Assembly: GCF_000331105.1 (NCBI RefSeq)
Contig: NC_020054.1
Coordinates: 5,052,555-5,116,554, forward strand
Source: Fibrella aestuarina BUZ 2
Lineage (GTDB): Bacteria; Bacteroidota; Bacteroidia; Cytophagales; Spirosomataceae
Direction: 5' to 3'
DNA length: 64,000 nt
In this document: in pieces, positions 34,404 to 44,054 of the stretch
Numbering within the stretch: the stretch's first letter is position 1
Layout of the letters: the number at the start of each line of letters is the position of its first letter
Program-made: the position numbers and the translations under genes
The notes under the pieces: model-generated
The model's input: only the letters and a program-made list of their open reading frames with translations
Told to the model about the DNA's origin: nothing
Databases searched by the model: none

Positions 34404-35243
34404 ATGATTACAATTGGACGGAAGAACCGACTAACGGCCCTGCGCCTGACCAGCGTGGGTATGTTTCTGGGTGACGATGACGGGAACGACATTCTGTTAC
34501 CCAACAAATACGTACCCGCCGACCTGCGCGAAGACGACGAAATCGAGGTGTTTGTCTATACCGACTCGGAAGACCGGCCCATCGCCACCACACTCCGGCC
34601 CGCCGTGGAGCGCGATCAGTTTGGGGCGTTGCAGTGCGTAGCCAATACCTCGTTTGGGGCGTTTATGGACTGGGGTCTCGAAAAAGACCTGCTCGTACCG
34701 CTTCAGGAACAGCAGGAACCCCTCACCATCGGCCGCTGGTATGTGGTCTATTGCGGCTACGACAAGCAATCTGGGCGGCTGATTGGGTCCACGCGCATCA
34801 ACACGCTCATCGACGACGAAGCCCCGGATACCATCAACGAAGGCGACGAGGTGGAAGCGCTGGTGTATGAACGCACCGACCTCGGCCTGAACGCTATTGT
34901 GAACGGACAATTCAGAGGCCTGTTTTACGCCAACGAACTCTTCAAGCCACTCCGAAACGGCGACCGGCTCCGCGCCTACGTAAAACGCGTCCGCGACGAC
35001 CGCCGCGTCGACCTAAGCGTACAGCCGATTGGGGTGGCCAGCCTCGAACCCAACGCCGCAACGATTCTGGCCAAACTCCGGGCGAGCGATGGCTTTTTGC
35101 CCCTCACCGACGCCTCAGATCCGCAACTCATCTACCGAGCGCTGGAAATGAGCAAGAAAGCCTTCAAAAAGGCGGTAGGTACGTTGTATAAAGACCGCAA
35201 AATCGACATCAAAACAGACGGGATTTATCTAAAGAGTGAATGA
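34404..35243 (+). CDS. cvfB: CvfB-like S1 RNA-binding protein
   Basis: A 279-residue protein of tandem S1/OB folds and a C-terminal winged helix, as in CvfB (YitL). The first S1-like unit begins GRKNRLTALRLTSVGMFLGDDDG; the second has TSFGAFMDWGLEKDLLVPLQEQ; the third has ALVYERTDLGLNAIVNGQFRGLFYANEL; the C-terminal helix region is AFKKAVGTLYKDRKIDI. CvfB binds RNA and affects virulence-gene expression in Staphylococcus; in other bacteria its role is poorly known. It overlaps the next gene by ATGA, so both are translationally coupled. Confidence 0.9.
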   Translation: MITIGRKNRLTALRLTSVGMFLGDDDGNDILLPNKYVPADLREDDEIEVFVYTDSEDRPIATTLRPAVERDQFGALQCVANTSFGAFMDWGLEKDLLVPLQEQQEPLTIGRWYVVYCGYDKQSGRLIGSTRINTLIDDEAPDTINEGDEVEALVYERTDLGLNAIVNGQFRGLFYANELFKPLRNGDRLRAYVKRVRDDRRVDLSVQPIGVASLEPNAATILAKLRASDGFLPLTDASDPQLIYRALEMSKKAFKKAVGTLYKDRKIDIKTDGIYLKSE

Positions 35244-36187
35244 TTGGTACTGACCTTCAATCGGCAAAACGTTACCTCGAAGCGGGTAACGTGGTGGGGA
35301 TTCCGACCGAGACGGTCTACGGACTGGCAGGGAATGCACTAAACCCCGACGCCGTCCTCACCATTTTCCGGGTCAAGAACCGGCCCGCCTTCGACCCGCT
35401 CATCGTCCATACCGATTCGCTCGACAAAGTGCGTTCGCTGGTGACGGAGTTGCCCCCGCTGGCCGAGGCGCTGGCCGAGGCGTTCTGGCCGGGGCCGCTG
35501 ACCCTGTTGCTGCCCAAACAGCCTCACGTCCCCGACCTCACCACGTCGGGGCTGCCCCGTGTGGCCGTCCGTATCCCGAATCATTCCTTGACGATCAGCT
35601 TGTTACAACAGCTTGATTTCCCGCTGGCCGCGCCCAGTGCCAATCCGTTTGGCTACATCAGCCCAACCACGGCCTGGCACGTCGAGCAGCAACTGGGCGA
35701 TCAGGTGCCTTATATTCTGGATGGTGGCCCGTGTGGCGTCGGGCTTGAATCGACGATTGTCGGCTTCGATACCGATGGCGAACCAACCGTTTATCGGCTG
35801 GGCGGGCTGGCGCTCGAAGCGCTGGAGGCCGTCGTGGGTCGGTCCTTTCGGGTGCAAAGCCATTCGGCCTCCAACCCGTCGGCACCGGGTATGCTCAGCA
35901 GCCATTACGCCCCCCGCAAGCCCACGGCTTTGCTGAACGACGCGGCTGGGTACGTTGCCAGTCCAACGGCTGGAGCCCTCGTTTTCAACGATTATCTGCC
36001 CAATATCCCGACAGAACAACAGTTGCGCCTCTCGCCCACTGGCGACCTGAACGAAGCCGCCAAAAACCTGTTCAGCTACCTCCGGCAACTCGATGCCATG
36101 CCCGTCGAACGCATTTATATTCAGCCCGTTCCGGACGAAGGCCTGGGCCGGGCCATCAACGACCGCCTTCGCCGGGCGGCAGCGTAA
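35240..36187 (+). CDS. sua5: L-threonylcarbamoyladenylate synthase (Sua5 type)
   Basis: A 315-residue enzyme. The N-terminal YrdC domain (about 1-195) contains GIPTETVYGLAGNAL, FRVKNRPAFDPLIVHTD, PGPLTLLLP and the conserved AAPSANPFGYISPTTA. The C-terminal Sua5 domain (about 220-315) has PSAPGMLSSHYAPRKP, a hallmark that separates Sua5 from short TsaC. It makes threonylcarbamoyl-AMP for t6A37 modification of tRNAs decoding ANN codons. Start overlaps the cvfB stop (ATGA). Confidence 0.95.
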   Translation: MIGTDLQSAKRYLEAGNVVGIPTETVYGLAGNALNPDAVLTIFRVKNRPAFDPLIVHTDSLDKVRSLVTELPPLAEALAEAFWPGPLTLLLPKQPHVPDLTTSGLPRVAVRIPNHSLTISLLQQLDFPLAAPSANPFGYISPTTAWHVEQQLGDQVPYILDGGPCGVGLESTIVGFDTDGEPTVYRLGGLALEALEAVVGRSFRVQSHSASNPSAPGMLSSHYAPRKPTALLNDAAGYVASPTAGALVFNDYLPNIPTEQQLRLSPTGDLNEAAKNLFSYLRQLDAMPVERIYIQPVPDEGLGRAINDRLRRAAA

Positions 36188-36200
36188 AGAACCTTTATGG

Positions 36201-36278
36201 TTTGATGTGTACCATTTAAGGTTGGCTTGCGCTCGATAATGCAGGCGCGTCAACCAACTTTGAACGGTATACATCAAA
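36201..36278. repeat. Intergenic palindrome between convergent genes
   Basis: Arms 36201-36232 and 36245-36278 pair over about 32 bp with several mismatches and two bulged bases around a 12-bp loop. The ends TTTGATGTGTACC / GGTATACATCAAA are best conserved. It lies between sua5 and the convergent ammonium transporter gene. The rest of the gap up to 36477 shows nothing else clear. Confidence 0.7.
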
Positions 36279-36477
36279 CACAAAACAAAGAAGGTATCCA
36301 CCAAGGGCAGATACCTTCCACGAGTACAACAAAACCACAGTCCGATGGGCGATAACCAGGGCTACGCGCTCAACACCTAAGCCTGTGGGTCTGCTGTTAT
36401 TTTTTAGTTTGTTCTGAAGTTTGGCGTTGCGCTGTCAAGACACATCCGCAACGAGAAAACAGTCGTCGACAAACCGC

Positions 36478-37806
36478 TTATGCGTCGATCAGGAACTCAT
36501 CGTGCTGGCTAACGTCGAGGCCTTCTTTCTCATCGGCCTCCGACACACGCAGGGGCAGAATCAGGTCCGTTACTTTCAGCAGCAGGAACGACATGCCGAA
36601 GGCGAATGCCGACACCACGACCAGCGCGATCATGTGGTTCATGAACAGTTTCGTTACGCCATAGGCCAACCCTTCGTCGACCACCCCGGCGTTTACGCCT
36701 TTGCTGGCGAAGATGCCCGTCATGATCATACCCACCATACCACCGACACCGTGGCAGGGGAATACGTCGAGGGTATCGTCAAGCGTTGATTTTGAGCGGA
36801 GGTGCGCTACGTAGTTCGATACCATCGAGGCAATCGTGCCCACGAAAATGGCTTGCGGAACCGTCACGAAACCAGCCGCCGGCGTGATGGCGACCAGGCC
36901 AACAACCGCACCGATACAGAAACCCAGCGCTGATACTTTCTTGCCTTTGGCGGCATCGAACAGCACCCAGCCCAGACCCGCCGCCGCCGCAGCGGTGTTG
37001 GTTGTAGCGAAGGCCGTAGCGGCCAGCGGTGAGGCGCTTACGGCCGAACCAGCGTTGAAGCCAAACCACCCAAACCACAGCAGACCCGTACCCAACAGCA
37101 CGTAAGGAATGTTGGCCGGGGGCAGGAAGTTGGCTTCCATGTGGTTTTTCCGACGCTTCAGGTAAATGGCACCGGCCAGCGCAGCCCAGCCAGCCGACAT
37201 GTGAACAACCGTGCCACCGGCAAAGTCAAGCACGCCGAGTTTGAACAGGAAACCCTCAGGGTGCCAGGTCCAGTGTGCCAGCGGCGCATACACGAACAGG
37301 CTGAAGAGGATCATGAAGAGCACATACGACCGGAAGTTGATCCGCTCGGCCATAGACCCCGTGATGAGGGCCGGCGTGATCACGGCAAACTTCAGCTGGA
37401 AGAAAGCAAAAACGGCGAGGGGAATGGTAGCGGCCAATGACCAGGGCTTGCCATCGAGCACGCCTTTGAACATGAAGAACGTACTGGGGTTGCCCACAAA
37501 CCCGCCGATGCTATCACCGAAAGCGAGGCTAAAGCCACAAACCACCCAGATGATGCTGATTACGCCCATCGCTACAAAGCTTTGCAGCATGGTCGAGATC
37601 ACGTTTTTGTTGTTGACCATCCCGCCGTAGAAATAAGCGAGGCCGGGCGTCATCAGGAGCACGAGCGCCGTCGCCATCAGCATCCAGGCGGTGTCGCCGG
37701 AATTGATACCTTCCGTCACGATCGTTGTAGGCACACTGGGCACGAAAACACCCATCACGCTGATAGCCAGCAGAATAAGCAGCGGAATTATTGCGGGTTT
37801 TTGCAT
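36478..37806 (-). CDS. amt: Ammonium transporter (Amt/Mep/Rh family)
   Basis: A 442-residue inner-membrane protein with 11 or so helices and a cleaved or uncleaved N-terminal segment. Family motifs: DTAWMLMATALVLLMTPGLAYFYGGMV, FFQLKFAVITPALITGSMAERINFR, DFAGGTVVHMSAGWAALAGA (the conserved pore His), GFNAGSAVSAS and DDTLDVFPCHGVGGMVGMIMTGIFA (second pore His). It conducts NH3/NH4+. The C-terminal tail ends DEKEGLDVSQHDEFLIDA, resembling the GlnK-interacting tail, but no glnK-type PII gene follows within the window. It is preceded by a beta-barrel porin gene with a 36-bp gap. Confidence 0.95.
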   Translation of the reverse strand: MQKPAIIPLLILLAISVMGVFVPSVPTTIVTEGINSGDTAWMLMATALVLLMTPGLAYFYGGMVNNKNVISTMLQSFVAMGVISIIWVVCGFSLAFGDSIGGFVGNPSTFFMFKGVLDGKPWSLAATIPLAVFAFFQLKFAVITPALITGSMAERINFRSYVLFMILFSLFVYAPLAHWTWHPEGFLFKLGVLDFAGGTVVHMSAGWAALAGAIYLKRRKNHMEANFLPPANIPYVLLGTGLLWFGWFGFNAGSAVSASPLAATAFATTNTAAAAAGLGWVLFDAAKGKKVSALGFCIGAVVGLVAITPAAGFVTVPQAIFVGTIASMVSNYVAHLRSKSTLDDTLDVFPCHGVGGMVGMIMTGIFASKGVNAGVVDEGLAYGVTKLFMNHMIALVVVSAFAFGMSFLLLKVTDLILPLRVSEADEKEGLDVSQHDEFLIDA

Positions 37807-37842
37807 GGTAGTTAACTGGTTTTTGTTGTACTTAACGAGTGG

Positions 37843-39075
37843 TTAGAATTTGAAGATGGCGGCCATACCGAGGGTTGCCTGCGAGGGCGTCAGCGACCCG
37901 TCGCCTTTCTGGAACTTGTTGGCCGAATAGCTATCGAGGCGGAATTCAGGCTTCAGCAGCACGTGGCCGTCGGCAGCCGTGATGTTGCCCGTAACAGTGA
38001 TCGAATTCACGCTGGCTCCGTTGCCGGCCGCATCGGTCAGGCCGCGAACACCGCTCTTGTTATCAAACATTTCGTAGCGAACGCCCAGGCCAAACTTGTC
38101 GGTGAAGGCGTAGTTTGAATACACCGCCGCGCCGCCCCAGCTTTTCGAGGTCGTTGGGCCGCCGTATCCCTGATAATCCCCTTTCTGCGAACCAGCCGCC
38201 GCATTAAGGCCCAGGAAGAATTTGGGCGTAATCTGATAGGTCGTCGTCAGGTCGAAGAGCGCGTAGCTAGCGTCGTCGGCTTTGGTGCCGTCGGCCAGAT
38301 CAGCCGAGGCTTCGTTCGAGGCGATCGCGTTGAGGTAGACGTTCCAGCCCGACACCGGCGAGACAAACAACTGCCCAACCAGTCCTTTCTTCTTGTTGTT
38401 ATCGAACAGGTTATCGACGTTGTTGACCAACCCAACCATCAGGGCCACCCGGTCGCTGAACGCGTACTGCGCTTTTACGCCGATGTGGTAGAACGGACCG
38501 TTGTTAAAGAGGTTCGAGAGCGAGTAGTTGTAGTTGGCGGGTGCGTCGATCACTTCATAACCGATGTGCGTACCAAACTGCCCGGCCGTAAACGTCAGTT
38601 TCGACGTGGCTTTCAGCGAGATGTACGCCTGCTTGATCGCCAGCGACGTTGAGCCAGCGCCCAAAAAGCCGACGTTGTTGCCGTAGTTACCCAGATCAGC
38701 AAAGGGGCCAAACGCCAGATCCATCACCGCGTCAACTTTGCTGGATGTGTAGGTAGCCTTGGCCTGAATCAGACCAATGCCAAACTGCCCCGACTTCTGG
38801 TCGAATGCCCGAGCGTTGCCATTGATGACACTGCCATCAGCCGCTCGGCCCAGCCCCAGGTTCGACTGGCTTGCCGGATTGTTGAAGTTCCCGAAATAAT
38901 AGGTATCCAGGTAGCCCGAGAACGTAAACTTTCCGTCGTCCCCTTCTGCCTTCGGGGCTGTAGCGGCAGGCTGTGCCGTCGCTACGGCTTTGGGTTGCTC
39001 AACCCGCGTTGAGTCGTTGGCCTGGGCTACAACAGCGAAACTCGATAAAGAAGCAAGTAAAAGTGCTTTTTTCAT
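37843..39075 (-). CDS. BBP2-type outer-membrane beta-barrel porin
   Basis: A 410-residue exported protein (signal MKKALLLASLSSFAVVAQA) with a short acidic/Ala-Pro linker, then a barrel beginning GKFTFSGYLDTYYFGNFNNPAS. Strands such as LFVSPVSGWNVYLNAIASNE and ending LGMAAIFKF with terminal Phe fit the BBP2/DUF1597-like porins. Transcribed before the ammonium transporter with only 36 bp between them, it probably lets small nitrogen compounds across the outer membrane (inference). Start chosen at the ATG 39073-39075, where the signal peptide begins. Confidence 0.85.
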   Translation of the reverse strand: MKKALLLASLSSFAVVAQANDSTRVEQPKAVATAQPAATAPKAEGDDGKFTFSGYLDTYYFGNFNNPASQSNLGLGRAADGSVINGNARAFDQKSGQFGIGLIQAKATYTSSKVDAVMDLAFGPFADLGNYGNNVGFLGAGSTSLAIKQAYISLKATSKLTFTAGQFGTHIGYEVIDAPANYNYSLSNLFNNGPFYHIGVKAQYAFSDRVALMVGLVNNVDNLFDNNKKKGLVGQLFVSPVSGWNVYLNAIASNEASADLADGTKADDASYALFDLTTTYQITPKFFLGLNAAAGSQKGDYQGYGGPTTSKSWGGAAVYSNYAFTDKFGLGVRYEMFDNKSGVRGLTDAAGNGASVNSITVTGNITAADGHVLLKPEFRLDSYSANKFQKGDGSLTPSQATLGMAAIFKF

Positions 39076-39411
39076 GTGTTTTATTCTGTCAGGTGTATAA
39101 TGGAACGTGGTTTTATTTGGCACAAATTTTAGCTAACAAAATGACTGTTGCAATGTTTGAGGTTTAATTTTTTTGTGGAAATACCTAAAAAATGCAATAT
39201 TCTTATAATATTAGCAAGTGAATCGCGGTATTATCCTATAAAGCACAATCGAAACCGACTTTTGAAGAAATTTTGATATATTTTTAAAATGCCAAATATT
39301 ATTTTGTTACAATCTTTGTTATTTTTTATTATCAAATGGCCTCTGCCTGGGCTATAAACGGCAAAAGCCCGGCTTGGGCCGGGCTTTTGCTATGCAGGTA
39401 CGTTGGGGGCG
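39076..39411. other. AT-rich intergenic region upstream of the porin-amt operon
   Basis: A 336-bp gap between the porin start and the dnaE stop. Its left and middle part (39120-39340) is strongly AT-rich with long A and T runs, holding the promoter of the minus-strand porin-amt operon. On the minus strand TAAAATTTG near 39130 resembles a -7 box with one extra base. The right end holds the dnaE terminator. No coding frame is credible. Confidence 0.5.
39361..39390 (-). terminator. Terminator of dnaE
   Basis: A perfect 13-bp stem (39361-39373 / 39378-39390) with core AGCCCGGC, a 4-base loop and T-rich ends on both strands. It lies 21 bp past the dnaE stop. Confidence 0.85.
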
Positions 39412-42400
39412 CTAAGCGACTTTACAATGCACCCCATCCATCGAGCGGAGCGCGTTCAGCAGGCGGTTGTCGGGGAAGACCCGGTATTGGCGCGACAATA
39501 AGTTTACTTCCACGGGCTCGTCGGGATCTTTTACTTTCATCGACAGCGTACACGTACCTGGGTGCGCCTTCACCAGGTCATTGATGACCCCAATCAGTTC
39601 CTCGCTCAAGAAGGCCAGGTTGATGGTAATGGCCAGTTCCTTGCACATCTTCTCGCGGATATCGCTGAGGTAGCGGATGTTGGTCGGCTTAAACTCCAGC
39701 TGATCGGAGTTCCAGCGGTTTTGGGTTTTGCCCGTCACGTGCAGAAACAGTCCGGGCTCCACGTACTGCGCCATACGGGCGTAGTCTTCCCCAAAGAGCG
39801 TCATCTCCATCGACCCTTGGTAGTCTTCGAGCTTGAAGATCATGAACGGGTTCCCGTTTTTGGCGATGCGCGTCTGCACACTCGACACGATCCCGCCGAT
39901 GCGCAGTTCGGGCGCATTGGTTTCGTAGACCTTATCGAGCGTGCAGTTGCAGAACCCTTCCAGCTCGACGGTGAATTCATCGAGCGGGTGGCCGGTGATA
40001 TAAAACCCGACGACATCCTTCTCGAACTTGAGCTTCTCGATCTGATTCCAGGGCGTCACCACGGGCGGTTTGGGCCGGGGCATGGCCACGTCGTTACCTG
40101 CCCCACCACCAAACAACGACTGCTGCGAGGCCGATTTCTCGGCGTGGTGGTTGTTGGCGTAGCGGATAATCTTCTCGATGAACGTGCTCGTGTCGCCGGG
40201 TGCCGTCTCGAAATACTGCGCCCGGTGGATGTCGGGGTCGAGGGCATCGAAAGCCCCGGCGTAGGCCAGCGATTCGATTGTTTTCTTGTTGACCGTCCGG
40301 AGGTTTACCCGCGTGATGAAATCGAACATATCCTGGTAAGGGCCATTCTGGGTACGTTCGGCAATGATGTTTTCGACGGCTGCGTCGCCCGAGCCCTTGA
40401 TACCACCCAGCCCGAACCGAATTTCGCCCTTCTTATTCACGCCAAACACCCGCTCCGATTCGTTCACGTCGGGGCCTAGCACCGGGATGTTGATGTTCTT
40501 ACATTCTTCGAGGAAGAAGGTAATTTTCTCAATGTTGCCGAGGCAGCTCGTCAAAACCGCCGCCATGTACTCCGAACGGTAATGCGCCTTGAGCCAGGCC
40601 GTCTGGTAGGCTACGAAGGCGTAGCAGGTCGAGTGCGATTTGTTGAAGGCGTAGGAGGCGAAGGCTTCCCAGTCGGTCCATACTTTTTCGCAGGTTTTAA
40701 CAGGCAGTTTGTTGGCGGCACAGCCCTCCATAAACTTGCCCTTCATCTTGTCGAGCGTGGCGCGGTCTTTCTTACCCATCGCCTTGCGCAGCACGTCGGC
40801 GTCGCCCTTGGTGAAGTTGCCCAGCTTCTGCGACAAGAGCATCAACTGCTCCTGATACACCGTGATGCCGTAGGTATCCGCCAGATACTCCTCCATCTCG
40901 GGCATGTCGTACTTCACCTCTTCACGGCCGTGCTTCCGGTTGATGAAGTTCGGGATGTACTGAATGGGACCGGGTCGATAGAGGGCGTTCATCGCAATGA
41001 GGTCCTCAAACCGGTCGGGCTTCAGGTCCTTCATGTACTTCTTCATCCCGTCGGATTCAAACTGGAAAATGGCGTTTGTCTCCCCCCGCTGGAATAGTTC
41101 GTATGGCTTCGGGTCGTCGAGCGGAATACTGTCGATGTCGATCTCCCGGCCGTAGTTCTGCTTGATCAAGCGCAGGCATTCCTTGATGATGGTGAGGTTG
41201 CGCAACCCCAGAAAGTCCATCTTAATCACGCCCGCGTCTTCGATTACCTTACCCTCGTACTGGGTGATAATCAGGTTGGTATCTTTCGACGTCGACACCG
41301 GCACGATGTTGCTCAGGTCGTCGGGGGCAATGATGATCCCCGCCGCGTGAACGCCCGTGTTGCGCACGGTGCCTTCCAGCCGCCGCGCCTGCTGCAACAC
41401 GTTCTGCACCTTCTCGGTGTCGATCAGTTTCATGACCCGCCCCACGTTCTGATCACCCGACTCGAGCGCCCGCATCCGCCGTACGTTCTCGACTTCATCG
41501 GGTGTAATGAGGTTACTCAGCCCACCCGGCCCGTCGATCGGATCTTCGAAAATCCGCTTCAGGGTCATGTTGTAGGTTGGTTTGTCGGGCACCAGTTTGG
41601 CGAGGGCGTTGGCGTCGTTGAGGGGCAAATCCATCACCCGCGACACGTCTTTAATCGCCGATTTGGCCGCCATCGTACCGTAGGTAACAATGGCCGCCAC
41701 CTGCTGCTTTCCGTATTTGTCGACTACATAATCGATCACCTTCTGCCGACCTTCATCATCAAAATCGGTATCGATATCGGGCATCGACTTCCGGTCGGGG
41801 TTGAGGAAGCGTTCAAACAGCAGGTTGTACTTAATGGGGTCGATATTGGTGATGCCGATGCAGTAAGCCACCGCCGAGCCCGCCGCCGAGCCCCGGCCCG
41901 GCCCCACCATCACGCCTAGGTCGCGCCCGGCCTTGATGAAGTCGGCCACGATGAGGAAATAGCCCGCAAAACCCATCGTCCGGATGGTAAACAACTCAAA
42001 ATCGAGTCGTTCCTGCACTTCGGGCGAGATATCGACGTACCGTTTTTTGGCCCCTTCGTAGGTCAGGTGCTTGAGGTATTCCCACTGATTGAGGACGTCG
42101 TCGGTATGTTGCTGAAACTCCTGCGGAATCGGGAAGTTGGGCAGCAGAATATCGCGCTTCAGCTTCAGCGTCTCCACTTTGTCGACGATCTCGTTAGTAT
42201 TGTCGATGGCCTCGGGCAGGTCGTGGAAGAGCGTGCTCATCTCCTGCGTGTTCTTGAAATAGAACTGATCGGAGAAGAACGCGAACCGCGTGTTTTTGGG
42301 CATCGCCTCCTCGTCGTTGAATTCCTTCATCGACGGTGTGCTCTGCTTTTCGCCCGTGTTGACGCACAGCAGAATATCGTGGGCAACCCAGTCGTCGCGG

Positions 42401-43032
42401 TCGACGTAGTGCGAGTCGTTGGAAGCGATGATCTTGACGTTGTATTTCCGGGCCAGCTTGACCAGCACCTCGTTGGCCTTGATCTGATCGGGAATCTCGT
42501 GGCGTTGCAGTTCCACGTAATAGTCTTCCCCGAAGCGGTCGAGCCACCACTTAAACTCGGTCTCACCTGCTTCTTCGCCTTTTTTCAGAATCGTTTTGGG
42601 CACGATAGCCCCGATGCAGCAAGTAGTAGCGATCAGGCCCTCCTTGTACTTATCGATCAGTTCTTTGGTAATACGCGGGTATTTACCATACAAGCCTTCC
42701 ATGTAGCCGAGCGAGCACAGCTTCGCCAAGTTTTTGTAGCCAGTCGGATTTTTGGCCAGCAGCAGCTGATGGTAGCGAATATCTTTCTGCTCTTTGGTAA
42801 ACTGCTTGCGCGTGTGGTCATCAACCACGTAAAACTCACAGCCAACAATCGGTTTGATGCCCTGCTTGGCCGACTCGGCCACGAACTCAAACACGCCGAA
42901 CATATTGCCGTGGTCGGTAATCGCCACAGCGGGCATATTATCGGCCTTAGCCTTCTTAATCAGCTTCTTAATATCGGCCTGCCCATCGAGCAGCGAGTAT
43001 TGGGTATGGCAATGAAGGTGCGAAAACTGCAT
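39412..43032 (-). CDS. dnaE: DNA polymerase III alpha subunit
   Basis: A 1206-residue replicative polymerase, full length for DnaE. The N-terminal PHP domain retains metal-binding residues (HLHCHTQYS at 5-13, ITDHGNM around 40, NDSHYVDRDDW around 205). The polymerase core has GPGRGSAAGSAVAYC and the catalytic Asp pair in KSMPDIDTDFDDEGR near residue 417. Then come the helix-hairpin-helix, a DNA-binding OB domain (IGGIVSSVQTRIAKNGNPFMIFKLED), and a C-terminal region that binds tau. The unusually intact PHP domain may retain exonuclease or pyrophosphatase activity. It lies alone, convergent to nothing, with its own terminator. Confidence 0.97.
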   Translation of the reverse strand: MQFSHLHCHTQYSLLDGQADIKKLIKKAKADNMPAVAITDHGNMFGVFEFVAESAKQGIKPIVGCEFYVVDDHTRKQFTKEQKDIRYHQLLLAKNPTGYKNLAKLCSLGYMEGLYGKYPRITKELIDKYKEGLIATTCCIGAIVPKTILKKGEEAGETEFKWWLDRFGEDYYVELQRHEIPDQIKANEVLVKLARKYNVKIIASNDSHYVDRDDWVAHDILLCVNTGEKQSTPSMKEFNDEEAMPKNTRFAFFSDQFYFKNTQEMSTLFHDLPEAIDNTNEIVDKVETLKLKRDILLPNFPIPQEFQQHTDDVLNQWEYLKHLTYEGAKKRYVDISPEVQERLDFELFTIRTMGFAGYFLIVADFIKAGRDLGVMVGPGRGSAAGSAVAYCIGITNIDPIKYNLLFERFLNPDRKSMPDIDTDFDDEGRQKVIDYVVDKYGKQQVAAIVTYGTMAAKSAIKDVSRVMDLPLNDANALAKLVPDKPTYNMTLKRIFEDPIDGPGGLSNLITPDEVENVRRMRALESGDQNVGRVMKLIDTEKVQNVLQQARRLEGTVRNTGVHAAGIIIAPDDLSNIVPVSTSKDTNLIITQYEGKVIEDAGVIKMDFLGLRNLTIIKECLRLIKQNYGREIDIDSIPLDDPKPYELFQRGETNAIFQFESDGMKKYMKDLKPDRFEDLIAMNALYRPGPIQYIPNFINRKHGREEVKYDMPEMEEYLADTYGITVYQEQLMLLSQKLGNFTKGDADVLRKAMGKKDRATLDKMKGKFMEGCAANKLPVKTCEKVWTDWEAFASYAFNKSHSTCYAFVAYQTAWLKAHYRSEYMAAVLTSCLGNIEKITFFLEECKNINIPVLGPDVNESERVFGVNKKGEIRFGLGGIKGSGDAAVENIIAERTQNGPYQDMFDFITRVNLRTVNKKTIESLAYAGAFDALDPDIHRAQYFETAPGDTSTFIEKIIRYANNHHAEKSASQQSLFGGGAGNDVAMPRPKPPVVTPWNQIEKLKFEKDVVGFYITGHPLDEFTVELEGFCNCTLDKVYETNAPELRIGGIVSSVQTRIAKNGNPFMIFKLEDYQGSMEMTLFGEDYARMAQYVEPGLFLHVTGKTQNRWNSDQLEFKPTNIRYLSDIREKMCKELAITINLAFLSEELIGVINDLVKAHPGTCTLSMKVKDPDEPVEVNLLSRQYRVFPDNRLLNALRSMDGVHCKVA

Positions 43033-43166
43033 AGATTTACCGAAGAACGCCTGGTTGGGCAGACAGTCTGTTTGGTAAATTTAGGCAAACCCCCGAGGAA
43101 CGGGCAACGCCCACCCGAAGTTTTTGGCCGAATTAGGCTTATTCTTTGGCGCCTCCCCGAAGCCCC

Positions 43167-43610
43167 TCAACCCTTCTTCTGCAACGCCCATACATAACAG
43201 CCGGGACTGGCGGTTGGGCGTTTAACGAAGGCAAAAAACTGGGATTCAACCAGTTTACCACTGCAGTTTATGGTTACCTGAACGGCAAACTTGGGGGCAT
43301 CCTTCAAGACGGTTTCGCTAATAATGATTCGGTCGTCGGAGAAGTTGGCGTAGGCGCTTTTGGTGTAGTCGTCTGACAGCGTATCCTTTTGCGGATAGAT
43401 AGAATAGACAAGTTGATTGGGTCCGGTTGTGCGTTTATAATCTGACGCAATCAACAGCACCCCAGTATACCCACTTTCGCAGGGAGCCTGTGCAACCAGC
43501 GTGGCGGGTGGGGAACAGGTAGCAGGTTCTGTATCAGTTGTGTTCTTGCAGCCAGCCAATGCGACTGTGATCAAAGCGATTGACAGGGAACGTTGAGCGG
43601 TTTTTATCAT
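43167..43610 (-). CDS. Small lipoprotein of unknown function
   Basis: A 147-residue lipoprotein with a signal peptide and lipobox ALAGC (Cys near residue 21), then TEPATCSPPATLVAQAPC, SGYTGVLLIASDYKRT and FSDDRIIISETVLKD. Four further cysteines after the lipobox could form disulfides. I do not recognise a family; similar small lipoproteins are frequent in Spirosomataceae. The ATG at 43608-43610 starts the signal; the longer frame to 43640 adds a non-signal segment. Oriented like dnaE, 134 bp upstream of it. Confidence 0.7.
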   Translation of the reverse strand: MIKTAQRSLSIALITVALAGCKNTTDTEPATCSPPATLVAQAPCESGYTGVLLIASDYKRTTGPNQLVYSIYPQKDTLSDDYTKSAYANFSDDRIIISETVLKDAPKFAVQVTINCSGKLVESQFFAFVKRPTASPGCYVWALQKKG

Positions 43611-44054
43611 AGCGCCTATTTGATTGTACTTTAATGGCATAAATTATAAATTATTTATATAGTAGTCTATAAAAACCGAGTTATAGGCGGCAAAGGCATC
43701 GACCTGTATAGGAGGTCGTCTTACAGCGGTTCACCACGGTGACCAGCCAACAGTACGCTCATTTCAGTCCCGCTAGTCCACTGGCGTATTCAGGTTGCCA
43801 ATGCCATCAGGGGGCAGTTGGCCGCTTGCGAACAGGCTTACCTAGCCAAAAAACCGACCTATTGGCTGATGACCATCCGGCCGCTTGCCTATCCTGCAAG
43901 ACAATAAAATACTCAGGTTTGCCTACAAACTTATACCCCAAATAACGATACTGTGACTTTAAATTTATCTACTAATTCTACCTGATAGATTGTATCCGAA
44001 TCGACGCTGGCTTAATTTTGGTAGCCGTAGGCCGACCTCTTTTTACTACAGCAG
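43611..44054. other. Intergenic region with a possible coding remnant
   Basis: A 444-bp gap between divergent genes. The left edge (43640-43680) is AT-rich, likely the lipoprotein promoter. In the middle, a plus-strand frame from 43743 to 43907 has protein-like character (VHWRIQVANAIRGQL, QAYLAKKPTYWLMTIRPLAY) but no start codon, so it could be the degraded end of a former gene. The right part holds the response regulator promoter. No RNA gene is seen. Confidence 0.3.

Noticed and set aside
39115..39135. Sigma-54-like TGGCAC-N5-TTAGC upstream of the ammonium transporter operon
   Set aside because: It lies on the plus strand while the porin-amt operon runs on the minus strand, and the -12 part deviates from TTGC.
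39562..40479. 305-residue open frame opposite dnaE (and another at 42067-43197)
   Set aside because: Both are shadows of the conserved dnaE sequence and carry no recognisable motif.
43739..43945. 68-residue plus-strand frame starting with GTG
   Set aside because: Low-complexity, Ser/Cys-rich translation without domain pattern; another frame of the same stretch looks more protein-like but lacks a start.
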